From NCBI RefSeq assembly GCF_900142755.1, contig NZ_FRCA01000005.1, positions 124,001 to 188,000 of the forward strand: a DNA stretch of 64,000 nucleotides, read 5' to 3'. Shown piece by piece: positions 53,475 to 62,782 of the stretch. Numbering within the stretch: position 1 is the stretch's first letter; each line of letters starts with the position of its first letter. Below the pieces are notes generated by a model. That model saw only the letters and a program-made list of their open reading frames with translations, searched no databases and had not been told where the DNA came from. The DNA comes from Halomonas cupida. Lineage in GTDB: Bacteria > Pseudomonadota > Gammaproteobacteria > Pseudomonadales > Halomonadaceae. A program made the position numbers and the translations under genes.

Positions 53475-54407
53475 CTAACCACTGCACCTCGCTCTTTCAT
53501 CATCATCATGGTCATCCATATAGTGGATAAACTCATCGACAAATGCCTGTCCCGCCAATGTCAGTGCGTCCTTCTTCCACAGCATATGCAACTCGACATC
53601 ACAGATGCCGTCCTCAGGGGGGAGCATCCTGAGCCTCCCTCGATCGACCTCCAGCCCTGCACTGTGGCGGGGCAGGCAACCAATGCCATAACCTGCAATC
53701 AGTAAACGAACGATCTCGTCATAGTTCGGTGACGTTGCAATGACCTTGCCGGTGAACCCGTGTTGATCACGGAAGATTGTCAAAGGGGAAAGGCTGCCAC
53801 CGATGATATCGCTGGAGAAGGACACAAAGTCCTCGTTGGCGAGGTCCTCCAACCGAGTTGTCTCGGCGGAAAACAGATGGTGTCCCTTCCCGCAGAACAT
53901 GGCATAGCGCTGGCGCAGGAAGAAATACCGCTCAAGCCCCTTGATAGGCCGGGGGGCCAGGCCGATGCCGATGGTTGCGGTCGCATTCCTGAGCGTATCG
54001 ATGATGTCGTCACTGCGCATGACGTCAAGATGAACGTTGATCGCCGGGTAGTGGGCCCGAAAGTTGGCCCAGAAGCGGTCATAGACATCAGACTGTATGC
54101 GGCTGGCAGCCAACACCTTGATTTCACCCACGACATCGTTGTCCACCGAGGACAACAACAGCTGCAGTCTGGAAATATCGCCATTCACCGCCTCGGCAAT
54201 CTCGTAGACATGCCTGCCGGAGGTCGTGAGATAGAAGTGCCCGCCACTGCGCTCGATCAGCTTTCGATCAAGTTGAGTCTCCAGCCGCCGCAGGGCCTGG
54301 CTGACGGCAGACTGGGTGATATGCAGCCTGGCCGAAGCCGAACTGATGCTCTGCATCTGCACAATGACCTGAAAGGTACGCAACAGATTCCAGTCCAGTC
54401 TGTCCAT
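53475..54407 (-). CDS. LysR-family transcriptional regulator (upstream of TRAP 2 genes)
   Basis: 310 residues from MDRLDWNLLRTFQVIVQMQS. The N-terminal winged helix has SISSASARLHITQSAVSQAL and RRLETQLDRKLIERSGGHFY. The effector domain (about 90-300) has the usual two-lobe pattern (IGIGLAPRPIKGLERYFF, LLIAGYGIGCLPRHSAGLE). It is divergent from the M20 gene and upstream of dctP 2 on the same strand, so either or both may be targets. Confidence 0.92.
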   Translation of the reverse strand: MDRLDWNLLRTFQVIVQMQSISSASARLHITQSAVSQALRRLETQLDRKLIERSGGHFYLTTSGRHVYEIAEAVNGDISRLQLLLSSVDNDVVGEIKVLAASRIQSDVYDRFWANFRAHYPAINVHLDVMRSDDIIDTLRNATATIGIGLAPRPIKGLERYFFLRQRYAMFCGKGHHLFSAETTRLEDLANEDFVSFSSDIIGGSLSPLTIFRDQHGFTGKVIATSPNYDEIVRLLIAGYGIGCLPRHSAGLEVDRGRLRMLPPEDGICDVELHMLWKKDALTLAGQAFVDEFIHYMDDHDDDERARCSG

Positions 54408-54420
54408 GCTCACCCCTGGT

Positions 54421-54472
54421 TGTCTTGAATTGCTGTTCTGAATTGTTGTCCTGAACTGTTGTCCTGAGTTCA
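54421..54472. repeat. 13-bp tandem repeat before the LysR gene
   Basis: Four units: TGTCTTGAATTGC, TGTTCTGAATTGT, TGTCCTGAACTGT, TGTCCTGAGTTCA. It lies just outside the LysR start codon in the lysR/M20 intergenic region. Confidence 0.75.
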
Positions 54473-54575
54473 TGGTTCAAAGCATTGAAGCACATCAGGA
54501 CCGCTAATATCGACTATCAGAATTCATGGTTTGACCACCTGGACAGCAGCGTGCAAGTCTCGTGAATCATGGTTC
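54469..54575. promoter_or_regulatory. Three TCATGGTT direct repeats between lysR and the M20 gene
   Basis: TTCATGGTTC (54469-54478), TTCATGGTTT (54523-54532) and ATCATGGTTC (54566-54575). Divergent LysR/target regions often contain such repeated sites; binding is a guess. Confidence 0.3.
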
Positions 54576-54596
54576 CATCGATACAGGAAGCCGGTG

Positions 54597-55928
54597 ATGC
54601 TATCCGAAAACCAGGTACAACGTATAATAAACTCGGTTGACATACTTTTTGATGAGCAACTGAAATTCACTCAAAAACTGGTCAAGATTCCCTCGGTTCG
54701 TGGCCAGGAACATACGGCTCAGGATCTGTTGTTCAAGGCGATGTCAGAGCGTGGATTTTCCATGGATCGCTGGAAAATCGATGTGAAGGATATCGAGCAT
54801 CATGAAGGCTTTGGTCCGGTGACCGTATCCTACGAGAATGCCTTCAATGTGGTCGGCACCTATCGTCCCGAGCAGCATTGTTCTGAACAACATTGCTCTG
54901 AACACAAGCAAGGTCGCTCGCTGATTCTCAACGGCCATATCGACGTGGTCCCGACCGGTCCTCAGGAGATGTGGAGCCGCTCGCCCTGGAGCCCCGATAT
55001 CATTGATGGCTGGATGTATGGGCGCGGCTCGGCAGACATGAAAGCGGGCCTGGTGGCCAACCTGTTTGCCTATGATGCGGTGCGTACCGCAGGCCTTCGT
55101 CCCCAGGCGCCGATCTACTTCCAGTCCGTTGTCGAGGAAGAGTGCACCGGCAATGGTGCTCTGGCTGCGCTACTGCGTGGTTACGAGGCCGATGCCGTGA
55201 TCATCCCCGAGCCGGAAGAGAACATGCTGGTGCGCGCCAATGTCGGTGTGCTGTGGTTCAAGGTCCGCATGCTGGGCAAACCTTCCCACACTCGCGAGAT
55301 GACCTCCGGTTTCAACGCCATCGATGCTGCCTATGCCGCCATCCAGGCATTGCGTGGGCTCGAGAAGGAATGGAATGACGAGAAGGGCCAGCATCGCTAC
55401 TTCGAGGATCTCGAACATCCCATCAACTTCAATATCGGCCAGATCAATGGCGGCGACTGGCCTTCCACGGTGCCACCCTGGTGTGAGTTCGACGTCCGCG
55501 CGGCCATCTATCCGGGCATGAGCGCCAACCAGGCCCGCGAACGCATCGAGCAGACGCTGGCAGATGCCGTTCAGGCAGATCCTCGTCTCGGCGGAGACAT
55601 GCCTGAAATCACCTACACCGGTTTCTATGCCGAAGGCTACGTTCTAGAAGAAGGCTCGGATGCAGAAAAGACCCTCAGACAATGCCACCATACTGCCTTC
55701 AACAGCGAGCTGCAGAGCTTCACCACGCCCGGCTATCTCGATGCGCGAGTCTTCACCATATATGGCGACATGCCAACGCTGGTCTACGGGCCAAAATCCC
55801 GTGACATCCATGGTTTCGATGAGTGCGTCGAGCTTGAATCCCTGAAGCTCATCACCAAGACAATCGCCCTGTTCATTGCGCAGTGGTGCGGTGTACAGGA
55901 ACCCGGGCAAACCGAAGAATCTTCCTGA
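54597..55928 (+). CDS. M20-family metallo-deacylase (ArgE/DapE/ACY1 type)
   Basis: 443 residues from MLSENQVQRIINSVDILFDE. Family enzymes hydrolyse N-acyl amino acids or related amides with two zinc ions. Visible ligands are His114 and Asp116 (NGHIDVVPTGP), Asp147 (GRGSADMKAG) and the Glu cluster 180-182 (VVEEECTGNG); a C-terminal His lies in SRDIHGFDECVEL. A short in-frame repeat EQHCSEQHCSEH (92-103) interrupts the N-terminal domain. Regulated perhaps by the divergent LysR gene. Substrate unknown. Confidence 0.88.
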   Translation: MLSENQVQRIINSVDILFDEQLKFTQKLVKIPSVRGQEHTAQDLLFKAMSERGFSMDRWKIDVKDIEHHEGFGPVTVSYENAFNVVGTYRPEQHCSEQHCSEHKQGRSLILNGHIDVVPTGPQEMWSRSPWSPDIIDGWMYGRGSADMKAGLVANLFAYDAVRTAGLRPQAPIYFQSVVEEECTGNGALAALLRGYEADAVIIPEPEENMLVRANVGVLWFKVRMLGKPSHTREMTSGFNAIDAAYAAIQALRGLEKEWNDEKGQHRYFEDLEHPINFNIGQINGGDWPSTVPPWCEFDVRAAIYPGMSANQARERIEQTLADAVQADPRLGGDMPEITYTGFYAEGYVLEEGSDAEKTLRQCHHTAFNSELQSFTTPGYLDARVFTIYGDMPTLVYGPKSRDIHGFDECVELESLKLITKTIALFIAQWCGVQEPGQTEESS

Positions 55929-56167
55929 TATCGTCCTCTCTCGGCTTATCCATCTGGCATGCAGGCTTCCGCGTTCCTACCGGCGGAGCCTGCGTGCCGC
56001 TTGTCTGTGGTATATGATCGGCAATGGCATCTACGCCACATGTTCAAGCCATCGATCATCGAAGCCGTCGATGTTTGACATCGTTGAAGTCCGAAACCGA
56101 GAGCGATTGAAACCATGGATGACTGAAGCCATGGATCGCTCCAACCACTGGCCCGGGAACCCCTTCC
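55929..56167. other. Gap before the second LysR gene
   Basis: 239 bp. The only structure seen is a 16-bp-period direct repeat: TGAAACCATGGAT (56108-56120) and TGAAGCCATGGAT (56124-56136). Confidence 0.45.
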
Positions 56168-57154
56168 ATGCGTCCCATTCACGACACTCTGGACTGGAAC
56201 CTGCTGCGCACCTTCATCGTGATCGTGCAGGAGGAAAGCGTCAGCCGGGCAGCGACTCGCCTGTATCTTTCCCAGCCCGCGGTCAGTCTGTCGTTGAAAC
56301 GCCTCGAGGAACGACTCGGCCAGAAACTCATCGAGCGTGACAGCCATCGTTTTCGGGTGACCGAGGCGGGTCATCTCGTCTATCGAGACGCCGTCGAGAT
56401 CTACGCCAATGTCGCCAAACTGGCCGCATCCATCGGTGAATCCGACCCGGAGATTGCCGGGCACATATCGCTGGCCCTTGTCACCGGTATCGACTGCTGC
56501 TTTCTCGACAGCGTTCTTGAAGGCTTTCATCAGCGTCATCCGCATGTCACCTTCGAGATCGAGGACATGTCCAGCATGGAAGTCCAACAGGCCCTGTTGC
56601 ACCGCCAGAGCCTGTTGGGAATCTGCCTGATGCAGCGCAAACCCGAACCGCTCATCGGCTACACCCTGGCCCGTCAGCAATATCGACTCTACTGTGGTCC
56701 CCACCACCGCCTGTTCGGCCGCCACAACCTGTCCATGGATGAACTCAAGCTCGAGCCCTGGATCTCCTTCAGCAGCGAACAGCTGGACGGCGTGCTCTCT
56801 CCGCTGGCGGTGTTTCGCGCACAGCAGGGCCTGAAGGGACCAGTGATTGGCCAGTCCAGTCGCATGCAGGAAATCCAGCGCATGATCGTGGCCGGCATGG
56901 GAATCGGTTGCCTTCCCGAATACACCGTCATGCGTGACGTGAAGGAGGGACGCCTGTGGCCGCTACCGCCCTACGATGGCGTCGCACCCATCGACCTCAA
57001 CGTGCTCTGGCACAGTGACGGACGCTTCAATGCAGCCGAACAGGCCTTCATCGACTTCTTCCACAATGCCCTGGCCAAGGTTCCACTGGAGGACCGCCTG
57101 ACCAGGGGCATCGACACCGTCCCGGCGGACAGCAAAGGGCGAGCCGTAAGCTGA
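56168..57154 (+). CDS. LysR-family transcriptional regulator (beside the ThDP/TRAP 3 operon)
   Basis: 328 residues. The DNA-binding region reads LDWNLLRTFIVIVQEESVSR, AATRLYLSQPAVSLSLKRLE and RLGQKLIERDSHRFRVTEAG. The effector domain has ALVTGIDCCFLDSVLEGFHQ and MIVAGMGIGCLPEYTVMRDV. It is the same subtype as the LysR at 53475 (both start with LDWNLLRTF). It is convergent with the ThDP-enzyme operon, 49 bp away, which it may control. Confidence 0.92.
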   Translation: MRPIHDTLDWNLLRTFIVIVQEESVSRAATRLYLSQPAVSLSLKRLEERLGQKLIERDSHRFRVTEAGHLVYRDAVEIYANVAKLAASIGESDPEIAGHISLALVTGIDCCFLDSVLEGFHQRHPHVTFEIEDMSSMEVQQALLHRQSLLGICLMQRKPEPLIGYTLARQQYRLYCGPHHRLFGRHNLSMDELKLEPWISFSSEQLDGVLSPLAVFRAQQGLKGPVIGQSSRMQEIQRMIVAGMGIGCLPEYTVMRDVKEGRLWPLPPYDGVAPIDLNVLWHSDGRFNAAEQAFIDFFHNALAKVPLEDRLTRGIDTVPADSKGRAVS

Positions 57155-57203
57155 GTAATGGCCACGGTCTCCCGTGGCCCTGCTCTACGGCTATCTCAGG
57201 GTC

Positions 57204-58934
57204 TCATTCGCTGGCGGCCTGCGCGCTGATTCGCGCCAGGGCGGCATCACGAATGTCGTTGAGACTCTGGCCGGGAGCGATATAGTCCGATTCGTAGCGC
57301 AACTCGATCAGCACCGGCAGCCGCTCACGCTCGGCAAACTCCAGCGCCCAGCGCAATGCCGGCTCGACATCCTCATCGCGCTCAACGACTCTGCCCTGGC
57401 CCCCATAAGCTTCGACCAGAGTGGTGAAGGCCGGGTTGGTAAAGGTCAGCGCAATCTCCCTGCCCGGGAAGTCTCGCTCCTGATGAGCGCGAATCGTCCC
57501 CCACATACCGTTGTTGAACACCAGTACCACGATCCCGAGGCGATACTGCAGGGCAACGCCCAGCTCCTGCAGGTTCATCTGGAAACAACCATCACCGGCG
57601 AAGCACACCGCCGGACGCTCCGGGAACTCCAGCTTTGACGATATCGCCGCAGGCAAACCATAACCCATGGAGCCCACCGTCGGCGCCAGCGAGCTGCCCA
57701 GCCCCGAGAAGCGCACAAAACGATGCGGGTAAAGCGCATAGTTGCCGGCACCCACCGTAACGCAGCCCTTGCCGTCCAGCAGCTTGTCCACACAGAGTCC
57801 GACGCGATCGAGATTGAGTGCGCCCGGCGCCGGCTGTGGCTCAAGCGTTGCCAGATACTGTTGGCGGGCCTGCTGTGTGGCATCTTGCCAACTCGTCTGA
57901 GCATCGGGCTGCAGTCGGTCCAGCGACTGGGCGAAGCCCACCACATCGGCATCGATCGCCAGACTTGCACGATAGACCCTGCCCAGCTCTTCCGGGTCAG
58001 GGTAGACATGAACCAGTGTCTGTTTCGGCGTCGGCGAGGTAATCCACGAATAGCCCTCACTGGTGGCCTCGCCGATGCGCGTACCCACGGCAATCAGCAG
58101 GTCAGTGTCGGCGAGGCGCTGGCGTAACTGATCATGCATGCCCATACCAACGTGGCCGACGAACTGGGCGTCACGTTGATCGAAGCACTCCAGACGACGC
58201 CAGGCAACGCCAACCGGCAAGTTGAAGCGACGTGCAAAAGCGGTCATCTGTTGCTGTGCTTCTTCGGTCCAGCCGCTGCCGCCCAGCAGCAGGAAGGGTC
58301 GCTCGGCCTCTGCCAGCCGCGCTTTCAGTTCATCCAGCTGTGACTGACCAGGATAGCCATGCAGGCGAGCCATCGGCTCGGCATCGGCCACTTCGGCCTC
58401 TCCCCACAGCGTATCCTCCGGCAGCGCCAGCACCACCGGGCCAGGGCGACCGTTGGTGGCTACCCGCCAGGCGCGGGCAACGTACTCGGGAATGCGGTCG
58501 GTGGCATCGATCTGCGCCACCCACTTGGCCATCGGGCCGAACATACGGCGGTAATCGATCTCCTGGAACGCCTCACGCTCCACGAAGTCATTGCCCACCT
58601 GACCGATGAACAGAATCATCGGCGTGGAATCCTGAAAAGCGGTATGCACCCCGATCGAGGCATTGGTGGCACCCGGCCCGCGGGTCACGAAGCAGATTCC
58701 CGGATCGCCGGTCAACTTGCCGAAGGCCTCAGCCATATAGGCGGCACCACTTTCCTGGCGACAGACAATGGGCTCGATGGCACCGCGATGTTCATTGAGC
58801 GCATCGATGCAAGGCAGATAACTCTCACCAGGGACAAGAAAGACACGACGCGCGCCATGCCGGCGTAACTGATCAACCAGGATCTGGCCGCCATTGCGCC
58901 GTACCAGTGCGTCGGAAGGACATTGCATACTCAT
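57204..58934 (-). CDS. Thiamine-diphosphate-dependent enzyme, acetolactate synthase-like
   Basis: 576 residues from MSMQCPSDALVRRNGGQILV. The N-terminal PYR domain has the catalytic Glu61 (CRQESGAAYMAEAFGKLTG); the middle is a regulatory-like domain; the C-terminal PP domain has GDGCFQMNLQELGVALQYRL, then GIVVLVFNN, the ThDP-magnesium motif. It resembles acetolactate synthase/benzoylformate decarboxylase types, but it is not clearly any named enzyme. Together with the CitE-like lyase upstream it probably processes a 2-keto acid. The start is uncertain; an ATG ten codons earlier has no Shine-Dalgarno. Confidence 0.87.
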   Translation of the reverse strand: MSMQCPSDALVRRNGGQILVDQLRRHGARRVFLVPGESYLPCIDALNEHRGAIEPIVCRQESGAAYMAEAFGKLTGDPGICFVTRGPGATNASIGVHTAFQDSTPMILFIGQVGNDFVEREAFQEIDYRRMFGPMAKWVAQIDATDRIPEYVARAWRVATNGRPGPVVLALPEDTLWGEAEVADAEPMARLHGYPGQSQLDELKARLAEAERPFLLLGGSGWTEEAQQQMTAFARRFNLPVGVAWRRLECFDQRDAQFVGHVGMGMHDQLRQRLADTDLLIAVGTRIGEATSEGYSWITSPTPKQTLVHVYPDPEELGRVYRASLAIDADVVGFAQSLDRLQPDAQTSWQDATQQARQQYLATLEPQPAPGALNLDRVGLCVDKLLDGKGCVTVGAGNYALYPHRFVRFSGLGSSLAPTVGSMGYGLPAAISSKLEFPERPAVCFAGDGCFQMNLQELGVALQYRLGIVVLVFNNGMWGTIRAHQERDFPGREIALTFTNPAFTTLVEAYGGQGRVVERDEDVEPALRWALEFAERERLPVLIELRYESDYIAPGQSLNDIRDAALARISAQAASE

Positions 58935-58973
58935 GTAAGGATTCTCATTGTGTTGTCGGGTCATGGAGCATGG

Positions 58974-59744
58974 TTATCGGTTCATGGGCGTGGGCGAGGC
59001 GCCGGGCCGGGGTCGGATACCAGGGCCGGACGCCAGGGCCTGATGAAGGGGGGCAATCTGGCGGCTATCCACCACGCAGCGCGCTCGGAAACCCAATTGC
59101 TGTGCCCAGGCCTGATCCTCGACAAACCCCTGAGGTTCCGGCCAGGGTCCATCAATGGCCAGGCACTCCACGTGCCGGCAGGCCTCGACAAGGTGTCTGC
59201 GCCAGGCCGCCAGACCCGCCACTCGGTTGCCCGACTCGAGGCCGAGGTCTCTGGCCAGATCACCGCTGCCGAGCAGTGCCGCCTCAAGTCGTGGTGAAGC
59301 ACGTAGAATCTCGTCACTGCGTTCCAGCCCGAGGCGACTCTCCAGGGTGGGAATCAACACCGTGCTGCCCGATGTCAGCCCCGAGCGCAGTTCCCGTTCG
59401 GTCAGCAACGGATCAAGCTCGGCGATGCACTGCGCCGAGTCGACCTGCGGCAGGAAAACCACCGCAGGAATCCGGCTCAACGCGACAAGCTCCTCGGCAC
59501 CGCCTTCACTCAAGCGATTGATGCGCACCGCCGCCACACAGTGGTGACGCTCACAACGTGCCACGATCTCGGCGAACCCAGCGCACACCGCCTGCCGGCT
59601 CTCGGCAGGGGTAAACTCCTCCAGGTCCACCACCAGCACATCGGGCCCCTGCTCTAGTGCACTCTCGATTCGCTCGAGATCATGGCCACCAATGAACAGC
59701 CAACTGCGCAGATCCTTGATCGGCGTCTTGAAGGGCAATGACAT
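58974..59744 (-). CDS. HpcH/HpaI aldolase / citrate lyase beta-like protein
   Basis: 256 residues from MSLPFKTPIKDLRSWLFIGG, with GGAGG seven bases upstream. Residues match the CitE/malyl-CoA lyase barrel: DVLVVDLEEFTPAESR, AAVRINRL, LIPTLESRLGLERSDEIL (metal-binding Glu) and ALLGSGDLARDLGLES (metal-binding Asp). Likely an aldol or Claisen-type lyase acting on a hydroxy acid or its CoA ester. It lies between dctM 3 and the ThDP gene. Confidence 0.87.
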   Translation of the reverse strand: MSLPFKTPIKDLRSWLFIGGHDLERIESALEQGPDVLVVDLEEFTPAESRQAVCAGFAEIVARCERHHCVAAVRINRLSEGGAEELVALSRIPAVVFLPQVDSAQCIAELDPLLTERELRSGLTSGSTVLIPTLESRLGLERSDEILRASPRLEAALLGSGDLARDLGLESGNRVAGLAAWRRHLVEACRHVECLAIDGPWPEPQGFVEDQAWAQQLGFRARCVVDSRQIAPLHQALASGPGIRPRPGASPTPMNR

Positions 59745-59746
59745 GT

Positions 59747-61033
59747 TCAACCCTCCATTAGATTCGGCAGGAACAGCACCAACTCGGGAACGAAGGCAAC
59801 CAGCAGCAGTACGGCGATCATCGCCACCAGCATCAGCATCAAGTGGCGCAGCGAGTACATGACGCTGATGCCGGCGATACGACAGGCCGCCATCAGGTCC
59901 ACGCCCAGCGGCGGGGTGTTGGCACCGATTGCCAGATTGATGGTCAGCAGCACCCCGAAGTGCACCGGATCAATGCCGTACTGGGACAGTAGCGGCAGCA
60001 CGATGGGGGTGACGATGATGATGATGGCGATGCTTTCCATGAACGACCCAAGCACCAGCAGGATCGTCATCAGCAACAGCAGGACTCCCACCCGACTATC
60101 GGTGAGATCACCGATCAAGGCGGCAATCGCCTGTGGGACCTGCTCGTAGGTCAGCGCCCAGGCAAACATGCCGGCCGCACCGATGATCACCAGAATCGCG
60201 CCGGAGGTTTCCGCCGTCGCCAGGACGCTATCAACGATCGACTTCCAGTTGAGGCTGCGATAGACCACCAGCCCGACCACCAGCGCATAGACAATGGCCG
60301 ACGCTGCGGCTTCCGTCGGCGTGAAGACCCCGAAGCGGATACCGCCGATGATCAGCACCGGTACCAATAATGCCGGCAGGGCAGCAATGAAGGCCCGTCG
60401 CCGTTCCCCAGGTTCCGCCTTCTGGCCACCCGCCCAGCCATGGCGACGCGAGACGAAGATCGCCACTGCCGCCAGTGCCAGGGTCAGCAACAAACCGGGA
60501 ATCAACCCGCCCATGAACAGTTTGCCGACGGAGGTGTTGGAGGTCGTGCCATAGACGATCATCACGATGCTTGGCGGAATCACCGTGCCAACGGAGCTGG
60601 CCGTACCGACCAGCGCACTGCTGAACCCCTGGTGATAACCACTGCGCTTCATGGCCGGCAGCAGCATGCTGCCGATGGCAATCACATCCGCCACTCCGGA
60701 TCCCGACAGCGCACCGAACATCATGCATGCCAGTACCGCAACCACTGCCAGGCCACCGCGAATATCGCCAACCATGGCCATACACAGCCGCACCAGGCGT
60801 TGGGTCAGGCCAGCGTGATTCATCAATTGCGCTGCCAGCACGAACAGCGGGATGGCCAGCAGCGTAAAGCTCTCCATACCGGTGGCGAACTGTTGGGCTG
60901 CGACCATCATCGGCGCCGCACCAAAGGCCAATAGATAGGCCAGTACCGCCAGTATCAGGCCAAAGGCAATCGGTACGTCGACCAGTATCGCCAACGCAAA
61001 GACACTGATCAGCGTCAGGGCACCTGCCGTCAT
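59747..61033 (-). CDS. TRAP transporter large permease DctM (system 3)
   Basis: 428 residues with about 12 spans and the family blocks ILVDVPIAFGLILAVLAYLL, IPLFVLAAQLMNHAGLTQRL, MFGALSGSGVADVIAIGSML, VIPPSIVMIVYGTTSNTSVG and TINLAIGANTPPLGVDLMAA. Overlaps dctQ by four bases and ends two bases before the lyase gene start region, so the operon is tightly coupled. Confidence 0.95.
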   Translation of the reverse strand: MTAGALTLISVFALAILVDVPIAFGLILAVLAYLLAFGAAPMMVAAQQFATGMESFTLLAIPLFVLAAQLMNHAGLTQRLVRLCMAMVGDIRGGLAVVAVLACMMFGALSGSGVADVIAIGSMLLPAMKRSGYHQGFSSALVGTASSVGTVIPPSIVMIVYGTTSNTSVGKLFMGGLIPGLLLTLALAAVAIFVSRRHGWAGGQKAEPGERRRAFIAALPALLVPVLIIGGIRFGVFTPTEAAASAIVYALVVGLVVYRSLNWKSIVDSVLATAETSGAILVIIGAAGMFAWALTYEQVPQAIAALIGDLTDSRVGVLLLLMTILLVLGSFMESIAIIIIVTPIVLPLLSQYGIDPVHFGVLLTINLAIGANTPPLGVDLMAACRIAGISVMYSLRHLMLMLVAMIAVLLLVAFVPELVLFLPNLMEG

Positions 61034-61509
61034 GAGCGAGCCTCCCGCGAAAACAATTGCTCAAGCTGCATCAGTGCCATCCCCGTGCAGCCCACCGGCA
61101 CGGCCATATACACCACCCCGGCCGGCAACTGCAGTGCGGTAGTGGTCTGCGACATGGTCAACCAGGCCAGGTCCCAGCCCGCCTTGGCCAGCATCAGGAA
61201 CATGCCCAGCAACACCACATCCATGACCCGATTGATCCAGCGCTGAAGCGATACCGAAGTGATGATCAGCGGCATCAGACCGGCACTGAGATGGCTGCGG
61301 CGGTAACTGCAGGCGACTGCCGCCAGCAGCGTCATCCATACCAGTACCAACTGCGGCAACTCCTCGGCCCAGTGCGGAGGGGCACCGATCACCCAGCGCA
61401 TGAACACCGTATAACTGACCAGCAACCCCATCAGTGCGGCGCCAGCACCGGCCACCACCAGACACAGATGAGCCACGACACGGCACAGAGATGTCAGAGA
61501 GTCCGTCAT
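61030..61509 (-). CDS. TRAP transporter small permease DctQ (system 3)
   Basis: 159 residues, four spans, with YTVFMRWVIGAPPHWAEELP, then QLVLVWMTLLAAVACSYRRS, the conserved DctQ core. Its stop overlaps dctM by four bases and its start abuts the dctP stop (one-base overlap). Confidence 0.93.
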   Translation of the reverse strand: MTDSLTSLCRVVAHLCLVVAGAGAALMGLLVSYTVFMRWVIGAPPHWAEELPQLVLVWMTLLAAVACSYRRSHLSAGLMPLIITSVSLQRWINRVMDVVLLGMFLMLAKAGWDLAWLTMSQTTTALQLPAGVVYMAVPVGCTGMALMQLEQLFSREARS

Positions 61510-62486
61510 CAGGGCGCCTGCTGATACTGCCTGACCAGACCCATCAGCTCGCTGCCGAACACTTCTTCATAGTCCGACCACACGCCCTGAACCGCATCCG
61601 AGAATGCCGCCACGTCCACCTCGTTGATCTGCATTCCCTGTTCCTCGAGCTTGGTCGCCAGGCGTTCGTCATCCTGCTGCGCCATGCCACGCTGCTCATC
61701 GCGCCAATGGTCAGCCGCCTGCTGCACCACCTGCTGATCCTCGGCGGAAATCTGATTCCACACATGCTGCGACATGGTCAGACAGGCCGGCACCCAGACA
61801 TGCCCGGTCAGCGAGACATAGTCCTGAACCTCGTAGAAGGAAGACGACTCGATGATCGACAGCGGGTTTTCCTGAGCATCGAAGACGCCCTGCTGCAACG
61901 CCGAGTACAGCTCGCCGAATGCCAGTGGTGCGGGGCTCGCTCCCAGAGCAGTGAAGGTATCCAGACGCATGCGATTGGGCGTGACGCGAATCTTCATGCC
62001 GGAAAGATCCTCGGGGGTATTGATCGGGCCTTCGTTGTTGGTCACGTGACGAAAACCCAGCTCCCACCAGGAGAGAACCTTCATGTTGTACTGCTCCGCC
62101 AACTCCTCCAGCGCCCCGCCCAACTCGCCATCATAGGCTGCGTAGGCGTTCTCGCGGGCCGCCCAGGAATAAGGCAGCTCGACGATGCCGAAGCTCGGGT
62201 TGAGAGAATCGAAGGAACTGCAACCAATCAGGCCCGCCGGGACACTGCCGATCTGCATCCCCTCGACCATGGTCTTTTCATTACCCAACTGACCACTGGG
62301 AAACAGCTGGAAGTTGACGCGGCCTTCCGTGCCGTCGCGCACCTCCTCGGCAAAGCCTTCGGCGGCGATATGCCAGCTATGCGTCGGCGCCAGTACATGA
62401 CCGAGCTTGATATCCAGTGCCTGCACCGAACTCGATGCCGTGCCCAGTACGCCAAGCATGGCCAGTGAGAGAATCCTGATATTCAT
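61509..62486 (-). CDS. TRAP solute-binding protein DctP (system 3)
   Basis: 325 residues from MNIRILSLAMLGVLGTASSS, signal peptide cleaved near VQALD. Canonical DctP features: GNEKTMVEGMQIGSVPAG, DLSGMKIRVTPNRMRLDTF with the Arg that pairs with the substrate carboxylate, and ALQQGVFDAQENPLSIIES. It is the first gene of the operon that continues with dctQM, the CitE-like lyase and the ThDP enzyme. Three 19-bp tandem repeats lie just upstream. Confidence 0.94.
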   Translation of the reverse strand: MNIRILSLAMLGVLGTASSSVQALDIKLGHVLAPTHSWHIAAEGFAEEVRDGTEGRVNFQLFPSGQLGNEKTMVEGMQIGSVPAGLIGCSSFDSLNPSFGIVELPYSWAARENAYAAYDGELGGALEELAEQYNMKVLSWWELGFRHVTNNEGPINTPEDLSGMKIRVTPNRMRLDTFTALGASPAPLAFGELYSALQQGVFDAQENPLSIIESSSFYEVQDYVSLTGHVWVPACLTMSQHVWNQISAEDQQVVQQAADHWRDEQRGMAQQDDERLATKLEEQGMQINEVDVAAFSDAVQGVWSDYEEVFGSELMGLVRQYQQAP

Positions 62487-62782
62487 GTCGATACCTGTTG
62501 TCATAGTTGTTGTGGGTGCTGAGAGTTGTTGTGGGTACTGAGAGTCGTCGTGGATGACGAATTGCTGCGAGTAATGAGATCTGCTTCTGGATCCTGAGCG
62601 GTGTTGAGGATCGTGGAGGAAGCACTGCTTGAGCCTCAGCCAGTCGTTGGCATAAGACAATTTTCCATTTTTAATTCATGGAATTTATCTGGCTTATACA
62701 AGAGAACAGGTACAAGACTGCAGACAGTCATGCCGGAAACGGCAAGACGGTAGGGTGGGAACCAGAAATGGGAGGGACGGCC
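62487..62782 (-). promoter_or_regulatory. Upstream region of TRAP system 3 with 19-bp tandem repeats
   Basis: 296 bp. AGTTGTTGTGGGTGCTGAG (62505-62523) is repeated at 62524-62542 with one change and as a diverged copy at 62543-62561. The remaining part is unassigned. Promoter boxes could not be placed. Confidence 0.5.
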
